From: CAILZL01 sp963748005
Lineage (GTDB): Bacteria; Pseudomonadota; Gammaproteobacteria; Steroidobacterales; Steroidobacteraceae
Length of the DNA stretch: 64,000 bases
Reading direction: 5' to 3'
NCBI GenBank assembly: GCA_963748005.1
Contig: CAVVHH010000002.1
Coordinates: forward strand, 3,348,001-3,412,000
Part shown: positions 53,739-62,937 of the stretch, in pieces
Layout of the letters: each line of letters begins with the position of its first letter
How positions within the stretch are numbered: the first letter of the stretch is position 1
Notes under the pieces: generated by a model
What the model was told of the DNA's origin: nothing
Database searches by the model: none
Seen by the model: the letters and a program-made list of their open reading frames with translations, nothing else
Position numbers and translations under genes: made by a program

Positions 53739-53817
53739 AATATTATTTGCCATGGCGCCGCACCAATAATGGGCGTCAGTGCAGTTACAAACGAAGTAAA
53801 GGGGTATCCATGGCTGA

Positions 53818-53925
53818 AGCACCGCTATCTCCGGGGCAGTAGCACCGATTTATGCCAATGCGGTGTCTGGCGAGCGGATGCTGGGTGAAACACTGGCAAA
53901 GCTTTTAACCCGTACTGATCGATGA
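53818..53925 (+). pseudogene. Relic of an STN domain before TonB receptor 3
   Basis: This frame reads AISGAVAPIYANAVSGERMLGETLAKLLTRTD before a stop. It aligns without gaps to YISGDVAPFHSNGVSGELTLDEALTRLLSDTG in the STN domain of TonB receptor 4. There is a stop in frame before it and after it, so it is not translated as part of receptor 3. It shows that an ancestor of receptor 3 had this signalling domain. Confidence 0.75.
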
Positions 53926-54000
53926 CCGAAAGGGTCTTCCGATGGCTGTTGAGCATCGGTGGACCACAACTCAAGTAAATGGGAATTTGGAGGGGAGTTT

Positions 54001-56955
54001 ATGAAGCAGCGAAATTCACGATTGACCTGGACTGCAGGTTTGGTGGGGCTCCTGGCAGGGCAGGCGATCCATGCGCAGACAGAAGCATTGGAACTGGAAG
54101 AAGTTGTCATTACCGGTTCGCGCGTTGTCACCAACGGCAACGACAGTCCGACGCCGGTGACTGTGGTCACCATCCAGGAAATGGAATCCGTGCGCCCCGG
54201 CACCGTTGCCGATCAGCTGAACGACATGCCGCAGTTTTACGGCTCGCAGGGTCAGGGAAACGCGCCGAATGCCGGTAGCGCCAATGGCGGCAATGCCGGC
54301 GGCCAGGCGAATGTGCTCAACCTGCGTAACTTCGGCACGGTGCGCAATCTGGTGCTGTATGACGGCCATCGTGTAGCGCCCAATTCGGCCAATGGCACAG
54401 TGGACGTGGACATGATCCCGCAGCTGCTGCTGAAGCGTGTCGACGTGGTCACCGGCGGCGCTTCGGCAGTGTATGGTTCCGACGCCATCACCGGCGTGGT
54501 GAACTTCGTTACCGATACAAAATTCGATGGGTTGAAGATCAACGGCCAGGCGGGCCGCTCGCAGGAAAACGATGGTGACACCTATGCGATTGGTATTGGC
54601 GCCGGCACTGATCTGTTCGGTGGCCGCGGGCATATCATGGGCAGCTACGAATTCCGCAGTGATGACGGCGTGGATGCGCGTTCGGACCGCGAGTGGGGCC
54701 GCAATCGCTGGATGGCGTACCGCATTACCTCGCCCAATTCAGCGCCGATTTATCAATTGACACCGAATGGCACACGTCAGGATGCGTCCTTTGGTGGCAC
54801 GATCTCCGCCGTGGGTACGACCCCAAACCCGCTCGGCAACTATTATTTTTCCAGCCAGGGTGTGGCTTCACCCGTTAACCCCGGTGTGCCAATCCCCAAC
54901 AAGGCCAATGCCCGTGATGGTTCGGCCGGTTCGGGTTCGTACTTTGACCCCAATCTCAGGGGCCAGCTGGAAACGCACCAGTTGTTCGCCCGCCTGGACT
55001 ATGACTTCACCGACTCGGTGCATGGCTGGGTGAAGTTCTCCGGCACTGACACCTACAACAATGGCTACGCCATTTCCAACCCCACGTACCAGGCGTCGAA
55101 TGCCAGCAACGTGCATTGGGTGTTTGTCAGCAATCCCTACCTGCCAGCGTCGGTCCGCAACCAGATGACCAACAATGGCACCAATGGCATCACCTTGTTC
55201 GGCATCAACAAGGTCTTCAGTGGTCCGGGCATGGAGCAATACCGGCAGAACACCGAATCCTTCGGCCGTAACTACTCCATTGATACAGGTCTGAGCGGCA
55301 GTTTCGGTGACGGTTGGAATTGGGAACTGGCTATGGTGTACGGCAGCAATGAAAACCGGGCGCGACAGAACAATGCCGTCAATGGCCGCAAGGTGGCTGC
55401 GGCACTCGACGCCGTGGTGAATCCGTCCAATCCGGGTCAGATTGTCTGTAACGTGACCCTGACGAATCCCACCCTGTATCCCGGATGCGTTCCAATGTCC
55501 ACCGCCTTTGGCCCGAGCATCAGTGCAGCAGAAGCTGAGTGGATCTTCGACCCCCTGGAAGTGACCACGAACACGGACATGACAGATTTTGAAGGTTATG
55601 TCTCGGGGTCGCCTTTCAACAACTGGGCAGGACCGGTCAATGTGGCGTTGTCAGCCCAGGCGCGCAAGCTGAGCTATGAAGTGATCAGTTCCACCACGCC
55701 GGCGACGCTGGCCAATCCGCTCGATTGCACGGGCTTGCGTCTTTACACTGGTACTAATGCTTGCTCACCCACCAGTCTGGAATATTTCCAGGCGGAATCG
55801 CTATCGCGGCCAAAAATATCGAACGATGTGAAGGAAGCAGCGCTGGAATTCGACATGCCGTTGCTGAAGGACCTGTTCCTGGCCCGGGATGTGTCTCTGA
55901 ACGGTGCATTCCGTTACACCGACTACGCCAACAGCGGCTCCATCAACAGCTGGAAGGGCGGTCTGAACTGGAAGTTCAGCGATGAGTTGAACTTCCGCGG
56001 TACCCGTTCGCGTGACATCCGTGCCCCCACGATGCACGAGCTGTATGCGCCGCAATCGGTCGGCAACTTTAACGGCCGGGATGAGCTGCTGGGAGTCAAT
56101 CTGGATGGAGCCGGTGGGCGTCCCAATCCCGCAGGCGTTCTTGATTCGGGCAATGAGAGCCTGAGGCCTGAGCTGGGCGACACGGTGACCGCCGGACTGG
56201 TGTATCGGCCTGAGTTCGTGACCGGACTGAGCATGTCTGCGGATTACTACTACATCAAGGTCTCGGACGCCATTGCCAACTATGCGGGTGCAAACCAGCA
56301 GCTTGCCTGTATCAACAGTGGCGGCGCCTCGCCGTTGTGCCAGCTGATCGTGCGGCCGATCAACTGCTGCACCACGACTACGTTCAATAACGCGATGACC
56401 CGTGTGTATACGACCTACATCAATCTGGCAAGGCAGTACACCAAGGGGGTTGATCTGGAGCTCAACTACGCCAATCGCCTGTTCGAGATGCCTTTCAACA
56501 TGCGCCTGCTGGCCAGTTACCAGCCTGAAAGCGTCAATGTGGATCCATTGACCGGGAAGGAAACGAACAACGCCGGGTACACCTTTCCCAAGTGGCGCGG
56601 CACACTGGTGGCCAGTATTGAGCCGATTGAAAACCTGAAAGTCAGTGTGATGGAACGCTGGCGCGGCAGCATGAACTGGTTCCCGGAAGAGTCGGGGCCG
56701 GGAGCAATCACGTATACCATGACTGGCACGCAGGACCATGTGTCCCCGATGTTCCTGACGAACTTGAATGTGGGCTATACGCTGCCAAGTTTCGGCGGCA
56801 AGACAGAGATCTATCTCAACGTCCAGAACCTGTTTGATCGGTCGCCGGTGCCATGGGCCCAATACACCGCCCCGTTTGCCGGCCTGAATGGAACAGTGCC
56901 GGGAGACGATCCCATGGGTCGCTACTTCACGGTAGGGTTCCGCTATCGCATGTAA
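54001..56955 (+). CDS. TonB-dependent outer-membrane receptor 3
   Basis: A 984-residue receptor. The signal peptide MKQRNSRLTWTAGLVGLLAG runs to IHAQ, then the plug shows EEVVITGSRVVTNGNDSP, LRNFGTVRNLVLYDGHRV and VDVVTGGASAVYGSDAITG. The barrel ends GRYFTVGFRYRM. Cysteine pairs CTGLRLYTGTNAC, CINSGGASPLC and a CC pair (INCCTTT) are shared with receptor 4. GGAGGGGAG lies before ATG 54001. No STN domain is present in the protein, but a relic lies just upstream, so it has probably lost direct FecR signalling. An operator-like pair and a leader element precede it, and a strong terminator follows. Confidence 0.93.
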   Translation: MKQRNSRLTWTAGLVGLLAGQAIHAQTEALELEEVVITGSRVVTNGNDSPTPVTVVTIQEMESVRPGTVADQLNDMPQFYGSQGQGNAPNAGSANGGNAGGQANVLNLRNFGTVRNLVLYDGHRVAPNSANGTVDVDMIPQLLLKRVDVVTGGASAVYGSDAITGVVNFVTDTKFDGLKINGQAGRSQENDGDTYAIGIGAGTDLFGGRGHIMGSYEFRSDDGVDARSDREWGRNRWMAYRITSPNSAPIYQLTPNGTRQDASFGGTISAVGTTPNPLGNYYFSSQGVASPVNPGVPIPNKANARDGSAGSGSYFDPNLRGQLETHQLFARLDYDFTDSVHGWVKFSGTDTYNNGYAISNPTYQASNASNVHWVFVSNPYLPASVRNQMTNNGTNGITLFGINKVFSGPGMEQYRQNTESFGRNYSIDTGLSGSFGDGWNWELAMVYGSNENRARQNNAVNGRKVAAALDAVVNPSNPGQIVCNVTLTNPTLYPGCVPMSTAFGPSISAAEAEWIFDPLEVTTNTDMTDFEGYVSGSPFNNWAGPVNVALSAQARKLSYEVISSTTPATLANPLDCTGLRLYTGTNACSPTSLEYFQAESLSRPKISNDVKEAALEFDMPLLKDLFLARDVSLNGAFRYTDYANSGSINSWKGGLNWKFSDELNFRGTRSRDIRAPTMHELYAPQSVGNFNGRDELLGVNLDGAGGRPNPAGVLDSGNESLRPELGDTVTAGLVYRPEFVTGLSMSADYYYIKVSDAIANYAGANQQLACINSGGASPLCQLIVRPINCCTTTTFNNAMTRVYTTYINLARQYTKGVDLELNYANRLFEMPFNMRLLASYQPESVNVDPLTGKETNNAGYTFPKWRGTLVASIEPIENLKVSVMERWRGSMNWFPEESGPGAITYTMTGTQDHVSPMFLTNLNVGYTLPSFGGKTEIYLNVQNLFDRSPVPWAQYTAPFAGLNGTVPGDDPMGRYFTVGFRYRM

Positions 56956-56979
56956 GTACGCAACTGACAGCCATGAATG

Positions 56980-57005
56980 CCCTCCGGCCGGTAACGGCCG
57001 GAGGG
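56980..57005 (+). terminator. Strong stem-loop after TonB receptor 3
   Basis: CCCTCCGGCCG and CGGCCGGAGGG form a perfect 11-bp GC-rich stem with a GTAA tetraloop, 25 bases after the stop. It lacks a T-run but is the strongest hairpin seen in the window. Confidence 0.7.
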
Positions 57006-57415
57006 ACTTGCTTAAAGCCTGTCCGGAGCTGGCACGCACCAACATGGAAAAGCGGCCCGATTTACCGGGCCATTGAGCTGCTCATGCAGGAGACAGGCAT
57101 GTCACGAGCAGCTGCTTTCACAAGCACCCGTTACGAATGGGAATCGACCGCGCATCCAAGTGGTTGGATTCGTCGGTGTCGATCACGCCAAGGCTGATGG
57201 ACGCAAGTTGCGTATAACATTAGTCCTGGTCGGCAAACAGACCCGAATGCGGGGCAATGTTGGTTTGATGGAAGATTGGTCTTCAGGTTGCCGTCGATTG
57301 CCGGTGAGCGTGTGTCTGGGAGCAAACCGAAGCAAAAAAATTCTGCTTTGCCGGGTATCGCAGTCCCAGGAATTTACTCTAGCATCCTGAGTGGGGGGCA
57401 ATTACAGGCGGCACT
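57006..57415. other. Intergenic region before the ECF sigma gene
   Basis: About 410 bases without a supported gene. The promoter of the sigma-factor operon should lie in its right part. No leader element of the receptor type was found here. Confidence 0.45.
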
Positions 57416-57934
57416 GTGACGGTTGAGGATAAAAATCGTTTTGTACAAGGACTCGTTGCTGCACAGCACAACCGGCTATACGGATACCTTCGTACGCGCG
57501 TTCGAAACGCAGCCGACGTCCCTGACATTATCCAAGAGATTTTTCTGCGTTTGCTTCGCGTACCCAACCACGAGACCATTCGTGCTCCTGAGCGCTATAT
57601 CTTTACGATCGCACGGCACGTGGCGTTACAACACCGGCTGCAGAGCGCGCCCGAAGATGCGTCAGTCCAGATTGAGGAGGCTCTGCCAGAACTGGTATCC
57701 GGAAACGAGGTCGATCCTTTTCTGGAGGTCACGGCAGAGCAGTGCTTGCTGGGACTCGACGCGGCATTGCGCGACATGTCGCCCAAGATGCAGACCTCAT
57801 TTCTGCTCAGTCGCCGGGAGGGTATGTCGGTGGACGAGATTGGAGAGCGTTTGGGTATTTCCAGACATATGGTCAAAAAATACCTCGCCAAGGCACTGGT
57901 TCAAATTCGCAAGCGATTGAAAGAGACTGAATAG
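57416..57934 (+). CDS. FecI-like ECF sigma factor
   Basis: The 172-residue protein has sigma region 2 (HNRLYGYLRTRVRNAADVPDIIQEIFLRLLR, with APERYIFTIARHVALQH) and region 4 (LRDMSPKMQTSFLLSRREGMSVDEIGERLGISRHMVKKYLAKAL), the full FecI layout. The start is GTG at 57416 with AGGCGG before it. It is followed nine bases later by a FecR-family gene and then by an STN-bearing TonB receptor, the standard three-part cell-surface signalling set. It should direct transcription of the receptor, probably through the leader element at 59189 and perhaps those of receptors 3 and 5. Confidence 0.92.
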   Translation: MTVEDKNRFVQGLVAAQHNRLYGYLRTRVRNAADVPDIIQEIFLRLLRVPNHETIRAPERYIFTIARHVALQHRLQSAPEDASVQIEEALPELVSGNEVDPFLEVTAEQCLLGLDAALRDMSPKMQTSFLLSRREGMSVDEIGERLGISRHMVKKYLAKALVQIRKRLKETE

Positions 57935-57943
57935 GAATCGTCT

Positions 57944-59146
57944 ATGGCGAAGGCAACCTCCTCCAGATTGAACAGCCAGATTTCGGCAGAGGCAGCCGAA
58001 TGGCTGGTTGAGCTCCGTTCGGGCGACATGGATATGGATATGTCCGCACGTCATGCGTTCAATGCCTGGTTGCGAGCGTCCCCTGAAAACCTGCGCGCGT
58101 TCATCGAGATGTCGATGCTGTGGAACTATGCGGCGCGCGTCGATGCGCAGCGCAGGATAGTCATTGAAGATCTCCTTGCGAAACATCCTGCGGACAACAT
58201 CATTGAACTGGATCGCCCGTCGGAGCTGGAAGGAATGCCCCAAGCCGTTTCTGAGGGCGAGTCATTCGCAGACGATATTTCAGGGAAGCGGCAGCGATGG
58301 TTCAGCAAAGTACCTCTTGCAGCCGGTATCTTGGTGGGCATGGCAGGAATTGCTCTGTTTTCGTGGTCGCTGTTAAATGGATCACCGACCTATGTCACTG
58401 CTGTGGGCGAACAGCGATCGATCGGCCTCGCAGATGGATCAACGGTGATGTTGAACGCGCGGTCACGACTGCGGGTGCGGTTCACCTCGGCGACGCGAAC
58501 TGTTGAGCTGCTTGAAGGCCAGGCATTCTTCCATGTTGCCAAGAATCGCGCACGGCCTTTCGTCGTGCTGTCAACCGATACAGCCATACGTGCTGTCGGT
58601 ACTCAATTCGATGTGAACAGAAGCCACGGTGCGACCACCGTCACCGTGCTGGAAGGCCGCGTTGCAGTTTATCCGGAACACCTGGACAAGGAATACGGTC
58701 GTGACATTGCCCAGTTTTCTACGGATGAATGTTCCGGGTTGAATCGAAACTGTGGTCAGACAGAGTCCAGAAATGCCGGATCAGCATTGCTCGGTCATGC
58801 CATCGGTGATGGCAATCTTGTGCTGTTGTCCGCTGACGAGCAGGTGCAGGTTGCTGACGGCCAGAGGTCAATGCAGACCGTTCATGTCGATGCGGGTTCG
58901 GCAACAGGATGGAGGCAAGGGCGGATCATGTTCGAATCGGCCACGCTGGCCGAAGTCGCCGAGGAGTTCAATCGTTACAGCGTGCGCAAGTTCATGACGG
59001 AGGACCACGGTGCGAGTCCGCTTCGCCTGAGCGGCGTATTCGCGACCGATCCGGATTTTCTTATTCAGTACCTGCACGAATTACCCGATGTTACAGTGCA
59101 TGAAAGCGAGGGCGCGGTTTATATTGTTCGCAATGCTGAGCAATAG
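57944..59146 (+). CDS. FecR-family anti-sigma/signal-transfer protein
   Basis: The 400-residue protein has the cytosolic N-terminal FecR region (EAAEWLVELRSGDMDMDMSARHAFNAWLRASPENLRAFIEMSMLW), one membrane helix at ~128-148 (PLAAGILVGMAGIALFSWSLL) and a periplasmic FecR domain with VGEQRSIGLADGSTVMLNARSRLRVRF and LLEGQAFFHVAKNRARPFVV. The C-terminal DUF4974-like part (RIMFESATLAEVAEEFNRYS, then RLSGVFATDPDFLIQYL) is the likely contact for the receptor's STN domain. It would control the sigma factor encoded just upstream. A long insert of ~60 residues (~250-310) is unusual. Confidence 0.92.
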   Translation: MAKATSSRLNSQISAEAAEWLVELRSGDMDMDMSARHAFNAWLRASPENLRAFIEMSMLWNYAARVDAQRRIVIEDLLAKHPADNIIELDRPSELEGMPQAVSEGESFADDISGKRQRWFSKVPLAAGILVGMAGIALFSWSLLNGSPTYVTAVGEQRSIGLADGSTVMLNARSRLRVRFTSATRTVELLEGQAFFHVAKNRARPFVVLSTDTAIRAVGTQFDVNRSHGATTVTVLEGRVAVYPEHLDKEYGRDIAQFSTDECSGLNRNCGQTESRNAGSALLGHAIGDGNLVLLSADEQVQVADGQRSMQTVHVDAGSATGWRQGRIMFESATLAEVAEEFNRYSVRKFMTEDHGASPLRLSGVFATDPDFLIQYLHELPDVTVHESEGAVYIVRNAEQ

Positions 59147-59188
59147 GAAACCCATGTTATAGGGATCCGATAAAAAATCACGCGAGGG

Positions 59189-59260
59189 GGTACCCATCTT
59201 CACGAAAAGCACTCCTGGTACTGCAGAACCGTCGCGACACAGGACAGCGTGTAGATACAG
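59189..59260 (+). promoter_or_regulatory. Shared leader element before TonB receptor 4
   Basis: GGTACCCATC, AAAAGCACTCCTGG and ACCGTCGCGACACAGGACAG align with the leader at 62708 over about 70 bases, including AGATACAG at the end. Position (about 100 bases before the start codon) suits a promoter used by the adjacent FecI-like sigma factor. Exact boxes are uncertain. Confidence 0.5.
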
Positions 59261-59294
59261 TTCCATAGAAATAGAAGGGTGGGTGGGGGTGCTC

Positions 59295-62200
59295 ATGCGT
59301 TGCGCCCTTGCGTCGGTTGTCGCCTGCTTTTCTCCTGATGGATTGGCCGCTGCAGAGGAGGCGCGATGCGCCACTCGTCAGCCCATCAATATCCCCGCTG
59401 CGCCGCTTGGTTCGGCGCTGCAAGCTGTAGCGAGGGAATGCGGTTACCAGATTGCCTATATCTCCGGTGATGTGGCGCCGTTTCATTCCAATGGCGTGTC
59501 CGGCGAGCTGACGCTGGATGAAGCACTGACCAGACTTTTGAGCGATACCGGACTTACTTACAGTTATTCAGGCAGGAATGGTCTCGTCATCAAGTTGAAT
59601 GTACCGCCGGAAACGAGTGGCACTAAGACAGTGGCGACAGGCAATGATGGTGCGCACACTGGCAGCACAGTCGTGGAATCTCCACAGCGGAGTCAGCAGG
59701 CTCAGGCGGGTTGGCAGCGTCAGGAGAGCAGTATTCCTGTGGCAGGCGGATCCACTCGCCAGGGTGAGAGTGCAGCACCTGTCCCCCTGAGAGAGATTGT
59801 TGTCACAGGCTCGCGCGTCATCGAGAATGGCAATGACAGTCCTGCACCGGTGACCGTGGTAGACATCGAGGAGATGTCGGCAGTGCATCCGGGCACGGTG
59901 GCAGATCAGCTGAATGATCTGCCGCAGTTCTCCGGCTCCAGCGGTCAGTACAGCAACAACAGCGCCGGTAGCGCCAATAACGGCAATCCCAATCCGCAGG
60001 CGAATGTTCTCAATCTGCGCAACTTCGGCGCCACGCGTACGCTGATTCTGATCGATGGCCACCGCGCGGCGCCGACTTCGCCCAACGGTACGGTCGATAT
60101 CGACATGATTCCACAGCTGCTGCTGCAACGCGTGGATGTGGTCACGGGCGGTGTCTCGGCCGTCTATGGTGCAGATGCGATCACCGGTGTGGTGAACTTC
60201 ATTACCGACAAGCATTTCAATGGCGTGAAGATTCACGGCCAGGCCGGCCAATCGACATACAGTGACGATCCCACCCACGCCCTTGGCATCGCCTGGGGCA
60301 GCGATTTGTCTGGCGGACGCGGGCACCTTGAGGCGAGTTATGAATACCGTGCTGATGCAGGTGTGCCATACCGATCGAGTCGCCCCTTCCTTGCAAATCG
60401 GCCGACGGTGTACCTGGTAAACGGCCAGTACATACTGACATACAACGCCGCTCACAATGACAAGTCTTTCGGCGGCCTGATTTCAGGCAACAACGCGCTG
60501 GCCGGTCAGACCTTCACTGCCGACGGAGTGCTGACGCCGTTTGTGCATGGTACGCCCCTCGGAACCAACGCTTTCGAGGTTGGCGGCGATGGCTCGTATT
60601 TCGATACCTCGCTCAAGGCGCAGCTCAAGATGCACCAGGTGTTTGGCCGATTCGACTATGACTTCTCGGAAGAGGTACACGGTTACGTCAGAGTGTCGGG
60701 CGCGCACAACTACAACAGTGCCTACAATCTCACGCAACCATTTTTCAACAGCGGCACCGGCACCAACACCATGCTCATGAGTGCCACGAATCCGTTCCTG
60801 CAACCGCAGTACCGGGCCGCTCTCGGTACCGCCACCACTTTCAGCTTTGCCAAGACCATGCAGGATGCGCCGCGGCAGAACGCCGAAACGTTCGCTCATC
60901 AGTATTCCGTCGATACCGGCCTGAGCGTGCAATTCGGCAAGGGCTACGAGTGGGACATCGCCTACATTCGTTCCGCCAACACACAGAAAGTGCGACAGAA
61001 CAACGCTCTTAATGGCCGGAAACTGGCTGCGTCCCTGGACGCGGTGATCAACCCTGCAAACAATCAGGTCGTCTGCAATGTGACGCTGACGAATCCGGAC
61101 CTCTATCCCGGGTGTATACCCGATAACCCGTTCGGACCGACCTCCGATAATCAACACGCCATCAGCTACTTCATGTTGCCCGTCGAGGTTGTGGCGCACA
61201 CCGACATGGACGATGTGGACACCAGTGTGACGGGCACGCCGTTCAGCACCTGGGCGGGACCGGTCAATATGGCGCTGTCGGCCGAGTGGCGCCAGCTCAC
61301 TTACCACCTGGACAGTACTACCAATCCCAACAATGCCAGCAATCCGCTCGACTGTACCGGTTTGCGTTTTCTCAGCTGCACTGCCACCAGCCAGGAATGG
61401 CTTCAGGCGGCTTCGGCCCCGGTCAGCAGGGTCTCCGTCAATGTGAGCGAGGCGGCTCTGGAATTCGATGTGCCGCTGCTGAAAAACGTGCCCTTCGCCA
61501 GAGATGTTTCCCTCAACGCAGCGGCGCGCCACACCAGCTATTCCACCAGCGGCATCGTCTCGACATGGAAGGTAGGCATGGACTGGAAGTTCAGCAATTC
61601 GCTGGCGTTTCGTGGCACGCGTTCGCGCGACATCCGCGCTCCGACGTTGTTCGAGCTGTATCAGCCGGCCACCATCGGCAACTATAACCTGACGGATTTC
61701 GTGACCAACGTGCAGATGAATGGCGTAACGGTCGCTCCGGACGGCAAGGTGTATCAGCCGGCAACAACCTACACGCAGGGCAATCCGCTGCTGCTGCCCG
61801 AGATGGGCAATACCACGACCGCAGGTTTTGTTTACCGTCCGGGCTGGGCTCCCAATCTGAGCATGTCGCTCGACAGTTTCTTTATCAATCTCAGCGACGC
61901 GATAACGACCCAGAATGGCACGAATCAGACAGTGCAGCTCGGATGTGCGGCCAGCGGCGGCGTTTCACCGGTATGTCAGCTGATCGTGCGTCCGATCGAT
62001 TGCTGCAGCACTGTGCCTGCGAATACTGCAACGGCCTTTTACAGCTCGGGTGTGAACATTGCGACTCAGTGGACCCAGGGTGCTGACCTGGAAGTCAATT
62101 ACGCCGGACTGTTACGCGATAGAGCCTACAGCTTGCGCCTGCTCACGACTTACCAGCCGCATATCGTCTACGTCACGCCGGGCAGCGGGTCGTTTGACAT

Positions 62201-62606
62201 GGGCGGGGCAGCATTCGGCAACCAGGGACTGCAGGCTGCTCCGGTCTGGCGCGCCTCACTGTTGGCTCGCTACACGCCAGTCGAGAATCTTGTCATCAGT
62301 GCGCTGGTGCGATGGCGCAGCAGTCTTGCCTGGGGTCCGGAGCAGAGTGCACCGCTGGCGCCGCTGGTATTTGCGATGCAGGACATTCCTTCGGTGGCCT
62401 ATACGAATCTGAACCTGTCGTATCTTTTCAAGCATGTTGGAGGCGCCCGGACCGAGGTCTACTTCAACGCGCAGAACCTGCTCGATCGGAAGCCGCCCGT
62501 CGCTGCAGCCTTCAACAATGTGCAGCCAGGGCTCTTCCTTGGCAATGTGCTTGGTGATGATCCGATCGGTCGTTATTACACGTTAGGCTTCCGGCACCGC
62601 ATGTAA
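59295..62606 (+). CDS. TonB-dependent receptor 4 with STN signalling domain
   Basis: A 1,103-residue transducer-type receptor. A signal peptide (MRCALASVVACFSPDGLAAA) is followed by an STN domain at ~28-103 (INIPAAPLGSALQAVAREC, then VAPFHSNGVSGELTLDEALTRLLSDTGLTYSY), a ~65-residue glutamine-rich linker, and the plug (EIVVTGSRVIENGNDSPAP, LRNFGATRTLILIDGHRA, VDVVTGGVSAVYGADAITG). The barrel ends GRYYTLGFRHRM. Cysteine pairs CTGLRFLSC and CAASGGVSPVC and the CC pair match receptor 3. STN would contact FecR in the periplasm when ligand binds, so this gene, the sigma factor and FecR form one signalling set. GTG 59283 is an alternative start; ATG 59295 gives a better signal peptide. Confidence 0.93.
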   Translation: MRCALASVVACFSPDGLAAAEEARCATRQPINIPAAPLGSALQAVARECGYQIAYISGDVAPFHSNGVSGELTLDEALTRLLSDTGLTYSYSGRNGLVIKLNVPPETSGTKTVATGNDGAHTGSTVVESPQRSQQAQAGWQRQESSIPVAGGSTRQGESAAPVPLREIVVTGSRVIENGNDSPAPVTVVDIEEMSAVHPGTVADQLNDLPQFSGSSGQYSNNSAGSANNGNPNPQANVLNLRNFGATRTLILIDGHRAAPTSPNGTVDIDMIPQLLLQRVDVVTGGVSAVYGADAITGVVNFITDKHFNGVKIHGQAGQSTYSDDPTHALGIAWGSDLSGGRGHLEASYEYRADAGVPYRSSRPFLANRPTVYLVNGQYILTYNAAHNDKSFGGLISGNNALAGQTFTADGVLTPFVHGTPLGTNAFEVGGDGSYFDTSLKAQLKMHQVFGRFDYDFSEEVHGYVRVSGAHNYNSAYNLTQPFFNSGTGTNTMLMSATNPFLQPQYRAALGTATTFSFAKTMQDAPRQNAETFAHQYSVDTGLSVQFGKGYEWDIAYIRSANTQKVRQNNALNGRKLAASLDAVINPANNQVVCNVTLTNPDLYPGCIPDNPFGPTSDNQHAISYFMLPVEVVAHTDMDDVDTSVTGTPFSTWAGPVNMALSAEWRQLTYHLDSTTNPNNASNPLDCTGLRFLSCTATSQEWLQAASAPVSRVSVNVSEAALEFDVPLLKNVPFARDVSLNAAARHTSYSTSGIVSTWKVGMDWKFSNSLAFRGTRSRDIRAPTLFELYQPATIGNYNLTDFVTNVQMNGVTVAPDGKVYQPATTYTQGNPLLLPEMGNTTTAGFVYRPGWAPNLSMSLDSFFINLSDAITTQNGTNQTVQLGCAASGGVSPVCQLIVRPIDCCSTVPANTATAFYSSGVNIATQWTQGADLEVNYAGLLRDRAYSLRLLTTYQPHIVYVTPGSGSFDMGGAAFGNQGLQAAPVWRASLLARYTPVENLVISALVRWRSSLAWGPEQSAPLAPLVFAMQDIPSVAYTNLNLSYLFKHVGGARTEVYFNAQNLLDRKPPVAAAFNNVQPGLFLGNVLGDDPIGRYYTLGFRHRM

Positions 62607-62707
62607 GCCTGCGCCCGGATTCCTTGTTCGATACCCGTGCGATGTCCGCGATGCTGCGCAATGGCAGGCCGGCATCGAAGGGAAAATAAAAATAATTTCG
62701 AACAGGG

Positions 62708-62780
62708 GTATCCATTCCCGCAAAAAGCTCTCCTGTCTATTACAGCACCGTTACGAGACGGGACGGCGAATAGATGCAGA
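62708..62780 (+). promoter_or_regulatory. Shared leader element before TonB receptor 5
   Basis: GGTATCCATT, AAAAAGCTCTCCTGT and ACCGTTACGAGACGGGACGG align with the leader of receptor 4 and continue to AGATGCAG. It lies 230 bases before the start codon of receptor 5. It may be a sigma-factor-dependent promoter or a remnant carried along in gene duplication. Confidence 0.5.
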
Positions 62781-62937
62781 CAGGGGCTTATCGTCTGGTT
62801 GGCAAGCTGATTCACCCTGGTGCGCAACCATGGTGGCTTCAGTGCAGCGACCAGAAATAAAGCGCCACGCGAAAACGCCCGGCGATGGTGGACTGACGGC
62901 GGGCTGAAACTCAAGCACACAAGAATCGGAGGGGAGT

